From assembly GCA_020628475.1 (NCBI GenBank), contig JAHDFB010000035.1:1-35180 (forward strand): DNA of 35,180 nt, written 5' to 3'. The DNA is from Saprospiraceae bacterium (GTDB lineage: Bacteria > Bacteroidota > Bacteroidia > Chitinophagales > Saprospiraceae). Both the position numbers and the translations under genes were made by a program. This document shows positions 27,388 to 35,125 of this stretch, in pieces; positions within the stretch are counted from its first letter, which is position 1, and every line of letters begins with the position of its first letter. Under the pieces are notes generated by a model that ran no database searches, was not told the DNA's origin, and worked only from the letters and a program-made list of their open reading frames with translations.

Positions 27388-27556
27388 ATTACCTAATCAA
27401 ATATTATTTGTGATTTTATTCACATCATATTATACTATTCTTATCTTATTAAATGGTATAATACGTGGAATACGTTGAACACCGATCGATAAAACTCACA
27501 GGCTTACAACGATTTATGTATTACAAAGATGGGATCATTTTCACTAAAAAAGCTGC

Positions 27557-27628
27557 ACTATATTGACCAATACATATACTATATTGTCTAATTTTGACTA
27601 ATTTTAAAATAATTAGCGACAATATAGT
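27557..27628 (+). promoter_or_regulatory. AraC gene promoter with three operator-like repeats
   Basis: The -33 TTG (27563-27565) and -7 TAATTTTG (27589-27596) lie 23 bases apart. Two direct copies of ACTATATTG(A/T)C begin at 27557 and 27578, 21 bases apart, exactly two helical turns, and a perfect inverted copy GACAATATAGT lies at 27618-27628, past the predicted start site. This is what an autoregulated AraC-type promoter could look like. Confidence 0.6.
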
Positions 27629-27668
27629 AGACTAAGTAATTTTTAAAACGACACAATGATACTGAGTA

Positions 27669-28541
27669 ATGAATAAGGCGAATTTAGAATTAATACAACC
27701 TTCCTTTGGAAGAAGTTTTTCGATCAAACAATTTTCTTCGAGCAACAATAACGACAAAGCGAATTTTTGGCATTTTCATCCTGAACTTGAATTGGTATAT
27801 GTTCAGGGAGGCAATGGTATTCGGCATGTTGGCAATCACCTATCATACTTCAATGACGGAGATTTGGTTTTTATTGGCTCCAATCTACCTCACAATGGTT
27901 TTACGGATGCTCATACTGGAAATCGAACGGAGGTGGTTGTTCAATTTCGAGCGGATTTCTTGGGTAAATCTTTTTTTCAATGTCCAGAATTTGAGCGTAT
28001 CCAACAACTTTTTCATCGTGCTCTAAATGGATTGACGTTTTATGGCAATACCAAAGAAAGCATTGGCCAGCGCCTGGAACATTTGGCCAAGAAATCTCCT
28101 TTTGAATCGGTGATTGAATTGATTCAAATATTACAGTTACTTGCAAAGAGTAAAGAATGCCAGATTTTAAATGCTCAGGAATATAGCATGTCCTATACTA
28201 AGCAGGATAATGATCGAGCGGCTTTTATTTTTCAATATGTGCGCGATCATTATAAATCCAATATTTCCTTGGAAGCTATTTCTCGCCTTTCCAACCTGAC
28301 GGTTTCTTCTTTTTGTCGTTACTTTAAAAAATTAACAGGAAAGACGTTCACGACTTTTGTGAATGAATTCCGAATCATTGAGTCTTGTAAATTGATGAGT
28401 CAAAAGAATCTATTGATTCGTTCGATTGCTTTCGAGGTTGGCTTTAATAATTTTGCGCATTTTAGTAAACATTTTAAGTTGGTCACTGGAAAATCTCCAT
28501 CAGCTTATAGGAAGGGTTTATTGAGTACGGTGCGTATGTAG
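27669..28541 (+). CDS. AraC family transcriptional regulator with cupin sensor
   Basis: The 290-residue protein has an N-terminal cupin-like domain (FWHFHPELELVYVQGGNGIR, YFNDGDLVFIGSNLPHNG) for ligand sensing and a C-terminal pair of helix-turn-helices: SLEAISRLSNLTVSSFCRYF and IAFEVGFNNFAHFSKHFK, ending in TGKSPSAYRKG. The second helix-turn-helix carries the family signature. Cupin-AraC proteins usually respond to sugars or aromatic compounds; here no sugar-utilisation genes flank it, so the regulon is unknown. The repeated sites just upstream suggest self-regulation. Confidence 0.9.
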   Translation: MNKANLELIQPSFGRSFSIKQFSSSNNNDKANFWHFHPELELVYVQGGNGIRHVGNHLSYFNDGDLVFIGSNLPHNGFTDAHTGNRTEVVVQFRADFLGKSFFQCPEFERIQQLFHRALNGLTFYGNTKESIGQRLEHLAKKSPFESVIELIQILQLLAKSKECQILNAQEYSMSYTKQDNDRAAFIFQYVRDHYKSNISLEAISRLSNLTVSSFCRYFKKLTGKTFTTFVNEFRIIESCKLMSQKNLLIRSIAFEVGFNNFAHFSKHFKLVTGKSPSAYRKGLLSTVRM

Positions 28542-28561
28542 ATGAGAGGTGAATGCTTGTA

Positions 28562-28957
28562 TTAGAAATCTACCTCGTAGACATCCCTATCATTCCGTGT
28601 AATGTTGAGTGCTTCAAAACCGCCACTTTGAGGGATTAATTCGACTAGATGAAATTTATTGCATGTTTTGGGTAAAGAAGAAAATATCAAGGTGAACCGA
28701 AAAGTTACGCCGGGTGGTACCATTTTCCAATCTGGCATCAAAGGAATATTTTCATTATGCAACAGGGTAGATTTGTGATCACTGGTATGATCCAGTAAAA
28801 AAGTGGTTGGCCAAATCCTAACTCCTATAGGACTTTGTTGAGGTGTTCGAATATTACAGTGTACAATTACTTGTTGTTCTAATTGTTCCTGCTCTAAGAT
28901 CTGCTTCTTGAGATCTTCTTCAATTTTAATTTTAGGCTTGGTTAAAACGTCACTCAT
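28562..28957 (-). CDS. Conserved hypothetical protein
   Basis: From the ATG at 28957 the protein has 131 residues, with no signal peptide. An N-terminal helix rich in Glu and Gln (KIKIEEDLKKQILEQEQLEQ) precedes a beta-rich domain with GVRIWPTTFLLDH, PPGVTFRFTLIFSSLPKTC and NITRNDRDVYEVDF. I recognise this as a conserved but unnamed Bacteroidota pattern from memory only. The start is 24 bases after a strong minus-strand hairpin that should end the DUF1573 transcript, so expression may depend on readthrough or on a promoter inside the spacer. Confidence 0.65.
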   Translation of the reverse strand: MSDVLTKPKIKIEEDLKKQILEQEQLEQQVIVHCNIRTPQQSPIGVRIWPTTFLLDHTSDHKSTLLHNENIPLMPDWKMVPPGVTFRFTLIFSSLPKTCNKFHLVELIPQSGGFEALNITRNDRDVYEVDF

Positions 28958-28980
28958 GCTACTATGTAAGATAAACATAA

Positions 28981-29012
28981 AAAGCCAGATAATCCATAGA
29001 CTATCTGGCTTT
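28981..29012. terminator. Intrinsic terminator between DUF1573 gene and the hypothetical gene
   Basis: AAAGCCAGATA (28981-28991) pairs over 11 bases with 29002-29012. The A-rich left flank and T-rich right flank give U tracts in both directions, but the minus strand is favoured because the DUF1573 gene stops at 29041. Confidence 0.8.
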
Positions 29013-29040
29013 TATATGATAGAGTAAATACTCTAATTAA

Positions 29041-29562
29041 TTATTTTCCTGCATCTGCTGGTGCTTCCTCTTTGTTTACAGTACCTTTAATGAATACTCT
29101 TGTTTCAGGAGGATTTGTATTTGCTGTAATTGTTACAGTCTTTGTTTCTGGTTTTCCACCAACTTTTCCTTTGTTTTTAGAGTTGTAAACCACTTTGATT
29201 TCACCTGCTTCACCTGGCTTGATTGGATCTTTTGGCCACTCAGGAACTGTACATCCACAAGAACCTTTAGCATTTGAGATGATTAATGGTTCTTTACCAG
29301 AGTTTGTGAAAGTAAAAATGTGCTCTACTTTATCTCCATCCATAATTTCACCGAAATCGAATGTTGGTTCAGCAAAGGTCATAGTTGTTGATGGACCAGC
29401 TGGAACTGCAGGAGCCGCTTTAGCTGGTGCAGGCGTAGATGCATCTGGAGTAGCTGTTATTGCTGGAGAAGCTACAGCAGCATCTGCACCTTCATTTTTA
29501 CAAGATGCTAAACCTAGCACTAGTGCAAAAATAGCTACAGAAAATAATGATAATCTTTTCAT
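29041..29562 (-). CDS. DUF1573 domain lipoprotein
   Basis: The 173-residue protein has a lipobox (LVLGLASC), a Pro/Ala-rich linker (about 30-58) and a DUF1573 immunoglobulin-like domain: FDFGEIMDGDKVEHIFTFTN, SGKEPLIISNAKGSCGCTVP (with the conserved CGC), PIKPGEAGEIKVVY and VTITANTNPPETRVFIKG. The domain resembles the HYDIN/ASPM-type Ig fold. It is a common, often abundant, envelope protein of unknown role in Bacteroidota. The upstream promoter predicts a leader of about 120 bases. Confidence 0.88.
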   Translation of the reverse strand: MKRLSLFSVAIFALVLGLASCKNEGADAAVASPAITATPDASTPAPAKAAPAVPAGPSTTMTFAEPTFDFGEIMDGDKVEHIFTFTNSGKEPLIISNAKGSCGCTVPEWPKDPIKPGEAGEIKVVYNSKNKGKVGGKPETKTVTITANTNPPETRVFIKGTVNKEEAPADAGK

Positions 29563-29691
29563 TAGATAAATTAATTTGATTAATAATAATGCAATAATAA
29601 AAGCAAAATTCGATAGAAAAAACTGTTTTACAATTCATTAACAAGCTTTAACCGTATAACTTCATGCAAGTCCATTATCTTCTAACGACTG

Positions 29692-29724
29692 CAAAAGTAA
29701 GTAAATTGAATTTGATATTATCAA
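29692..29724 (-). promoter_or_regulatory. Promoter of the DUF1573 gene
   Basis: The minus strand shows TTG (29724-29722), a 22-base spacer and TACTTTTG (29699-29692), an exact -7 match. The leader to the ATG at 29562 would be about 120 bases, long enough for post-transcriptional control. Confidence 0.6.
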
Positions 29725-29775
29725 GAAGTGTAATATTTTGATTATCGAACGGAAAGTGTTCGAAATATTTAGGAC

Positions 29776-29802
29776 AAAAAAAGGAGATGTCGAAACATCT
29801 CC
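29776..29802 (-). terminator. Intrinsic terminator (UUCG-type tetraloop)
   Basis: GGAGATGT (29783-29790) pairs with ACATCTCC (29795-29802) around a four-base loop that reads TTCG in the minus-strand RNA, followed by seven U. Extra-stable tetraloop hairpins of this kind are typical terminators. Confidence 0.8.
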
Positions 29803-29905
29803 CAGTAAACCATAATTTAATTTCGTGATAGTTAACTCTAATCTCGTATCACCAGAGACAAGTTTACTTTCATTCTTGTATGTTTATCGTCGTTATAACT
29901 CGTCT
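29776..29905 (-). ncRNA. Candidate small RNA with own promoter and terminator
   Basis: A minus-strand promoter (TTG at 29942-29940, spacer 20, TACTTTTG at 29919-29912) is followed about 110 bases later by a terminator hairpin GGAGATGT-TTCG-ACATCTCC (29802-29783) with a seven-base U tract. The transcript would be about 130 bases and lies in the spacer between the desaturase and DUF1573 genes. It contains an 11-codon ORF (29873-29838) of doubtful meaning. The hairpin could alternatively serve desaturase readthrough. Confidence 0.5.
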
Positions 29906-30000
29906 TGACAGCAAAAGTAATGTTATTTAGCCAATTCAACAAGATATCTCCCTCAAAATCAATGATATATAAAATTTATATCATGTGTTTCACATAAATA

Positions 30001-31077
30001 TTATGCTACTCCAATTTGTTTGAGCATTCTTAAATGCGATAATAAGGCAGTGCCCATCCTCTTATATTCATTATACGGTAAATCAAATTCTTTGACAGTG
30101 GTCTTTACAATTTTCGCAATTTGCGGGTAATGTATATGTGAGATATTTGGAAATAAATGGTGTTCGATTTGATGATTTAATCCACCACATAGCCAAGTCA
30201 ATAATTTATTTCTCGTCGCAAAGTTAGCCGTTGTAGAGATTTGATGAATGGCCCATGAATTTTCCATTTGTAATCCAGCATCTGTTGTGTGATGTTCTGT
30301 TCCTTCTACAACATGGGCCAATTGGAATATCACTGTAATGATGAATCCCGCGACTAAATGCATCACTAAGAATCCCAATAGGATTATATACCATTTTGCT
30401 ACAAAAATGATTGGTAATACAATGAAAAGAATATAATACAACACCTTCGTACTGGTCATAATTGTTCCAACAGCCCAAGGTTTGTATCCTTGTTCTTTAG
30501 TTAATCCATTCCTATTGTAGTGAAACAATTGTCGAAAATCCTTCACCCCTATCCAACTTACTGTGGCTAAACTATATATAAATAGGGCGTAAATATGTTG
30601 GAATTTATGATAAGATCGTTTTTTACCATGTGGTGATAAACGTAGAAATGGTTTATCATCTATATCTTCATCTAAATGATATATATTAGTAAATGAGTGG
30701 TGTAGTAAATTATGTTGCATTTTCCAGGTGAAGGAACTCCCTCCCAATAAATTCATGCTATAACTCATTATCTTGTTAATCACACTATACTTCGAGTAAC
30801 TGCCATGATTTGCATCATGCATCACACAAAGTCCAACACCTGCTGTTCCCAAACCGATAATGGCATAGGCCAAAATGGAAGCCCAACCATCGATCAATCC
30901 AACTGCCATTAGGATAAGGGGGACATAAAACAAACTGAACATGAAAATTGTCTTGACATACAGATTTAGATTTCCGGTTTTTCGAATATTATTCTGTACG
31001 AAATAATCATTTACCCTTTTTCTTAAAGTCTGAAAAAATTGATTTTGATCAACTCTAGAAAATTTTACCGTTTGCAT
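30001..31077 (-). CDS. Acyl-lipid/acyl-CoA fatty acid desaturase
   Basis: The 358-residue membrane protein carries the three histidine boxes of front-end-type desaturases: HDANH (87-91), HNLLHH (122-127) and HQIEHH (303-308), with several transmembrane helices between (FMFSLFYVPLILMAVGLI, VLYYILFIVLPIIFVA). The QIEHH third box is typical of delta-5/delta-6-like enzymes. No cytochrome b5 domain is fused, so electrons must come from a separate donor. It introduces double bases in membrane acyl chains, probably for fluidity. Position specificity is not predictable. Confidence 0.88.
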   Translation of the reverse strand: MQTVKFSRVDQNQFFQTLRKRVNDYFVQNNIRKTGNLNLYVKTIFMFSLFYVPLILMAVGLIDGWASILAYAIIGLGTAGVGLCVMHDANHGSYSKYSVINKIMSYSMNLLGGSSFTWKMQHNLLHHSFTNIYHLDEDIDDKPFLRLSPHGKKRSYHKFQHIYALFIYSLATVSWIGVKDFRQLFHYNRNGLTKEQGYKPWAVGTIMTSTKVLYYILFIVLPIIFVAKWYIILLGFLVMHLVAGFIITVIFQLAHVVEGTEHHTTDAGLQMENSWAIHQISTTANFATRNKLLTWLCGGLNHQIEHHLFPNISHIHYPQIAKIVKTTVKEFDLPYNEYKRMGTALLSHLRMLKQIGVA

Positions 31078-31259
31078 ATATTCTTGGCTTAATTTGTGAA
31101 ATTGATTTCAGGGTAATTACTGAAAGGCCGCAAGATAAGTAATAATTTCATTTCCACGGTCCAATCTATGGTTAATATGGTATAATTGCTCATTGATAAC
31201 CGCTCTAACGAGAAATTATAGAGAATAAAACGTATTTTTATTTAACTCAAATCAATCAA

Positions 31260-32012
31260 ATGAAGCGGTTATTCCCTATCTTCTTGTTCGTTTTAGGTAG
31301 TTTTCAAATTCATGGACAAATTTTAAATGTTGAACAACAGCGTATCATCACAGATACTACTGGTTGGGCAGGACGTATAGGCTTATCGATTGCCGCCTCT
31401 AAATTTACCAAATCACTCTTTTCTTTTAATGCCGGTTCTCATCTTCAATATAAAGATTCTAAAAATTTGTATTTGTTTATCGTAAATTATGACATTGTCA
31501 ATGCTGGAGGTGAACGTTTTGATAACAGAGGGCATGCTCATTTTCGCTATAACTATAAAATCAATGCTCTTGTTCGTTGGGAATTTTTTACACAGGTCCA
31601 GTTTAACTCCCTCACTAAAATCCGACTCCGTTCTTTAACGGGCACCGGGCCACGTTTCAAGTTATCCAATTATGAAAAAGCAAAATTTTATTGGGGTATT
31701 GCTTACATGTTTGAATACGAAGAATTGGTTGATCCAATCGTTTTTCACAATGACCATAGAATTAGTAGCTATTTTACTTTTACCTTAATTCCAGAAAAAA
31801 CCATTCGCTTTTCCAACACCACTTATGCACAACCTTTGATCAATAATTTTAATGATTTTCGTATTGCCAATGATTCGAATTTAGTTTTTGACATCAATAA
31901 GAACTTAAAATTTACCACCGTTTTCAGTTTCTTATATGATAGTAATCCTCCTATTGATATTCCTAACACCAATTATGTAATTAGAAATGGCCTGCAATAT
32001 AAATTTAAGTAA
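31260..32012 (+). CDS. DUF481 family outer-membrane protein
   Basis: The 250-residue protein has a signal peptide ending near IHGQ and a barrel-like sequence matching DUF481: GWAGRIGLSIAASKFTKSLF, LYLFIVNYDIVNAGGERFDN, HAHFRYNYKINALVRWEFFT and SLTGTGPRFKLS, with aromatic-ended strands to the C-terminal LQYKFK. The E. coli relative YdiY is acid or salt induced, but Bacteroidota members are uncharacterised. It stands alone, divergent from the desaturase. Confidence 0.82.
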   Translation: MKRLFPIFLFVLGSFQIHGQILNVEQQRIITDTTGWAGRIGLSIAASKFTKSLFSFNAGSHLQYKDSKNLYLFIVNYDIVNAGGERFDNRGHAHFRYNYKINALVRWEFFTQVQFNSLTKIRLRSLTGTGPRFKLSNYEKAKFYWGIAYMFEYEELVDPIVFHNDHRISSYFTFTLIPEKTIRFSNTTYAQPLINNFNDFRIANDSNLVFDINKNLKFTTVFSFLYDSNPPIDIPNTNYVIRNGLQYKFK

Positions 32013-32198
32013 GCCATTGTCGTTTTTGTCAACATTAATCCTCAAAACATCCAATCTGAGTTAAATTCCTGTCCACACCCATTGCCATAAAAACTTGTTT
32101 ATCAATCCCTTATAAATTTATTTAAAAATAGTTTCAAATTTCCGGAACGGAATCCATGGTTGATTACACTAATAAGTAGAATCAAACCATTAATCATC

Positions 32199-32876
32199 AT
32201 GATTAGAATAAAGAAAATTGTTCCGAAGGGAATTTTTGTATTTCAAGGTAAGGCTTCTGCCAATTCTTCTTTCATTGAAGATTTAAGAGAAGCTAAAAAG
32301 TTTATCATACTTGCCAATCATTATTTAAAAGGATATCTGAAAATTCATGAATATCTTCTGACGCAAGATGGCTGGATCATGATTGTTCGAATAAAATCAA
32401 AAAAAGCGATTCTTCGTACTCATCATTTGTCAGGAGTTGATATTGATCGAAATGAAATTTGGCGTATCATTTCAGAAAGGATGCGTATTCTGCTATCGAC
32501 TTTTGTAAAATTCACGAATAAAAAGCAAGGAAGAACCGGATCGAAGGTTCATTCTTCGTACGAGCGGTATTTGTTTGAAGATTTGGAGGAGGCGTTGGAT
32601 TATATTCAACGGATACGGGCGGGGTTGATCCGACTAGGTCAAACGAAGCGAAAATATCGATCGATAAAGAGTCATTACTTGATATCAGAAAAATTGGGTC
32701 GTGGAAGTATATTTATAAGTTCTAGGAAGTTAAAGAAGCGCGTGAAACGATTAAAAATTCGATTAAATAGCATTAAAATACAGGCCTTTCAGACGGACGT
32801 ACTACATGATTTGATAGAATCGACTAAATCAGATAGCCTTTCGCTAAATACTCGTACCATTTTAAACTCTTCATAG
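32199..32876 (+). CDS. Basic protein related to RAYT/IS200-like transposases but lacking the HUH motif
   Basis: I start at the ATG at 32199 (225 residues); the open frame extends to a TTG at 32160. The middle resembles REP-associated tyrosine transposases: FIEDLREAKKFIILANHYLK, LLTQDGWIMIVRIKSKK in the place where MPNHxHLLVRIK normally sits, IISERMRILLSTFVKFTNKK, QGRTGS and YERYLFEDLEEALDYIQRI. The two histidines of HUH are replaced by Gly58 and Ile60, so single-strand nicking is unlikely. The C-terminal third is very Lys/Arg-rich (RKLKKRVKRLKIRLN), fitting nucleic-acid binding. This may be a domesticated transposase fold; resemblance is from memory of the family. Confidence 0.6.
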   Translation: MIRIKKIVPKGIFVFQGKASANSSFIEDLREAKKFIILANHYLKGYLKIHEYLLTQDGWIMIVRIKSKKAILRTHHLSGVDIDRNEIWRIISERMRILLSTFVKFTNKKQGRTGSKVHSSYERYLFEDLEEALDYIQRIRAGLIRLGQTKRKYRSIKSHYLISEKLGRGSIFISSRKLKKRVKRLKIRLNSIKIQAFQTDVLHDLIESTKSDSLSLNTRTILNSS

Positions 32877-33175
32877 GATAAAACACATACTTCCAACATA
32901 TATTGATAAAAAATATATTCTTTTTGGCTATTTAATTTCAACGTATCCTTGTCTTGACTGTAGGGAACTGAGAAAGTTATGTCCGTTGGTGTACGTAGAT
33001 CAGTGGAATAGCTTGGAAAGCTTCAATATGCCTTATACCAGGTTGTAAAATCGTAGAGTGCATTAATTCTTAAAATTCCAAGATGAATGAAGTACTATTG
33101 ATTTTTGTGTAACTACTAAGATTATATAAAGAGAAGAAAGCAGTAAAACAACGTATATTGTTGATTATCAGCAAT
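32877..33175. other. Gene-free AT-rich spacer
   Basis: No supportable ORF, RNA gene or repeat is seen. The stretch from about 32950 to 33060 is less AT-rich and might be a remnant of lost coding sequence, but no protein family could be recognised. Confidence 0.4.
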
Positions 33176-33242
33176 AAAAAAACCTTCACTTATATCTTTA
33201 TATACGTGAAGGTCTGATTAAAATACTACCCTTAGCATTTAT
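33176..33242. repeat. Hairpin repeat, copy 1
   Basis: An A tract (33176-33182), a hairpin with arms ACCTTCAC (33182-33189) and GTGAAGGT (33206-33213) extended by AT pairs, and a 25-base block (33218-33242) that is identical in copy 2. On the minus strand the block comes first and the hairpin is followed by a U tract, as in an intrinsic terminator. The loop ATCTTTAT is shared with copy 2. Confidence 0.8.
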
Positions 33243-33569
33243 AACTTTGAATTTTGAGAATTTTAAAACCTATATAGTAATGTTGATTTTTAGATTTTAA
33301 AATCGACAATTTGAAATTTTAATAATGTGAAATTTGTGTTTTAAAGATTAAAAAATGTAAATAACTAATAATAAAATATCTGTAACGATAACGTTGCAAT
33401 TTTTGCTTTGTTATACATTGTAAATATACAGTACAAAATCTCTTCATTGCAAGTATTTGTAGAATAATATTCGAAAATACTGACTAAATGTCAAGTTTTT
33501 GCTGTTTTGACTTTTCTAACATTCATTTTTATAACATTCTCCCTTTGGAGACTCTATAGTAAAGACAAC
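33243..33569. other. Gene-free, very AT-rich spacer
   Basis: The sequence is extremely AT-rich with one local hairpin (GTTGATTTT with AAAATCGAC, about 33281-33306). No protein-like ORF is convincing; the frame beginning at 33507 runs antisense through the real gene at 33641. Confidence 0.5.
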
Positions 33570-33607
33570 AAAAAGGAGCACAACCCCTATCCGGTATGTT
33601 GTACTCC
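33570..33607 (-). terminator. Intrinsic terminator of the orphan gene at 33641
   Basis: GGAGCACAAC (33575-33584) and GTTGTACTCC (33598-33607) pair over ten bases; the odd position is a U:G wobble only in minus-strand RNA. The A tract at 33570-33574 gives a U run. It lies 34 bases after the stop at 33641. Confidence 0.8.
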
Positions 33608-33640
33608 CAAAAATCACGTATTGAGAAATCTTTGCCCCCG

Positions 33641-34075
33641 TTACTCAATAATGATCTCATTTACGGCATTAAATTTTCTTCGTTTTTCCTTGTCTAAAAG
33701 TTGCGTATCAAAAAATGGAGCGGGCATTGTATCTGAAGGGTCAAAAGAGTAAACTGCCCCTTGCATCATTCTTGCAAAAGGCCCAACAAAAGTTGAAGAT
33801 ACAATTGCCCGCCCAAATAAATATCTCTCTGTTGGAGTATTTAAATAGAAATAATTACCATTGTTGGGAATAGATATATTTAGGTAATTAATCATTTCTT
33901 GAAATTTCTTATCGTTTCTGGTAAGGAGGTGCTGGTTTATTATTGAAGGAACATTGTTTGTAATGGATTTTTGGTCATTTAGAGGGGAAGGTCGGTGTAA
34001 TGAGACAAGCTGATAAGCAGCCAGTCTTAACGCTGTAACTAATTTTTGAATTTTATGTTTTACAATATTTATCAT
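33641..34075 (-). CDS. Hypothetical orphan protein
   Basis: The 144-residue frame starts at the only possible ATG (a TGA lies three codons upstream) and has its own terminator, which supports a real gene. The N-terminal part is helical and basic (VKHKIQKLVTALRLAAYQLV), then polar, then a segment with aromatic and Gly residues (NNGNYFYLNTPTERYLFGRA, FVGPFARMMQGAVYSFDP). No signal peptide, transmembrane helix or family is recognised. It is isolated in a gene-poor region between two copies of a hairpin repeat, typical of accessory DNA. Function unknown. Confidence 0.6.
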   Translation of the reverse strand: MINIVKHKIQKLVTALRLAAYQLVSLHRPSPLNDQKSITNNVPSIINQHLLTRNDKKFQEMINYLNISIPNNGNYFYLNTPTERYLFGRAIVSSTFVGPFARMMQGAVYSFDPSDTMPAPFFDTQLLDKEKRRKFNAVNEIIIE

Positions 34076-34476
34076 AACACGTCAAACCATTCGTTCATCT
34101 GGAAAAATCATGCATCTTATCGTTACTTTAATTCAAATAAATAAGTAATGATTGACACAAATCTTCTTAACGAGTCCCCTATATGAACTACTACAATTTT
34201 TCACAAGAAAAAAGGACAAGTAAACTGACTTGACTAAAGATTACACGTTAAGGGAAGTAATGTTAATCTATGGTCACTAATGTGGCAATTTCTAATCTAA
34301 TTTCTTATAACAACTTTTTCTCTATTCTTCATTTAATCTTTCTCTATCTATTAAATGAAGTACTATTTTCTTTCAACTAGTTTGGTAAATCCAATATTCA
34401 CCAAATAACATATATTAATTATTCCAAATATATAATTTTTTATTACATAAAAAAAATCAATTGGATATTCGTACAA
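34076..34476. other. Gene-free AT-rich spacer
   Basis: Holds the upstream region of the orphan gene. A variant -7 box (TTTATTTG, minus strand, about 34133-34140) is the only promoter hint. Nothing else is recognised. Confidence 0.45.
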
Positions 34477-34546
34477 AAAAACAACCTTCACCTCTATCTT
34501 TATAGGGGTGAAGGTATACATTTAAAATACTACCCTTAGCATTTAT
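34477..34546. repeat. Hairpin repeat, copy 2
   Basis: The second copy, same orientation as copy 1 and about 1.3 kb away. Arms ACCTTCAC (34484-34491) and GTGAAGGT (34508-34515) are conserved; the inner stem differs in sequence from copy 1 but keeps pairing (CTCTAT with ATAGGG versus TTATAT with ATATAC). The 25-base block is at 34522-34546. The A tract is at 34475-34481. Confidence 0.8.
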
Positions 34547-34781
34547 CTTTCAGGCTGCTTTGATTAAAAACAACCACATTTTTGTAAACTTGAAAAATGA
34601 AATCTAATTATATTTTATTTCTTCTAACTATTATATATAAATCTCATATAACTCAGGACTTAACATTCGTTTCAATCCTTAGATTAAAGATACAATTCAA
34701 GTTGATTTAATCCCAAATTGCCGTGTAAAAATATTCCATTATTTATACAAATGTCAACTAATTGCTGAATGGATCCAATAG

Positions 34782-35101
34782 GTATTATTTTTAAAATATC
34801 TCATTTGGAAAAACCCTATATGACCATAGCTGTGGATACCTTAATGAATCTGATATTACAAGAGATGATTTTTTATTCTGCTCTGTACGACTTCCGTTAT
34901 CCTGAGATCAGTATGGACCAAATCAGGCAATTAAACTCAGATCACATATTACTGTCTTCAGAGCCGTTTCCGTTTAAACAAAAGGAAACAGCTTCCAAAC
35001 ATTCTTGCCATTCTGTGGATGGCACCTATTTTTCTTAGTATGGCAATCGAATGTTAGAAGCCTATGACAACTTCGAACAACTAGAAAAAATACTCGATTA
35101 A
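34782..35101 (+). pseudogene. Decayed periplasmic ABC-transporter substrate-binding protein (BtuF-like), C-terminal remnant
   Basis: The translation EKPYMTIAVDTL, FRYPEISMDQIRQLNSDHIL and LSSEPFPFKQK matches the C-terminal lobe of helical-backbone metal/cobalamin receptors. After SVDGTYFS an in-frame TAG (35036-35038) stands where the family has Trp (FSWYGSRLL), and the same frame continues YGNRMLEAYDNFEQLEKILD to a TAA at 35101. Upstream, the expected IWKKPYM is split: LIWK is read in another frame, so a one-base loss in the A run at 34809-34813 is likely. The N-terminal half is gone or unrecognisable. Clearly a pseudogene. Confidence 0.8.
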
Positions 35102-35125
35102 TCGTAGCTTAAGTCTTTTCTTTTT

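Noticed and set aside
29838..29873. 11-codon ORF inside the candidate small RNA
   Set aside because: Too short to judge, no clear ribosome binding site; kept only as a remark in the RNA entry.
32950..33060. Less AT-rich stretch that might be an RNA gene or old coding sequence
   Set aside because: No cloverleaf, no protein family and no supporting hairpins could be found.
33507..33752. 81-codon plus-strand ORF
   Set aside because: It runs through the minus-strand terminator and antisense to the orphan gene; hydrophobic start is due to AT-rich DNA.
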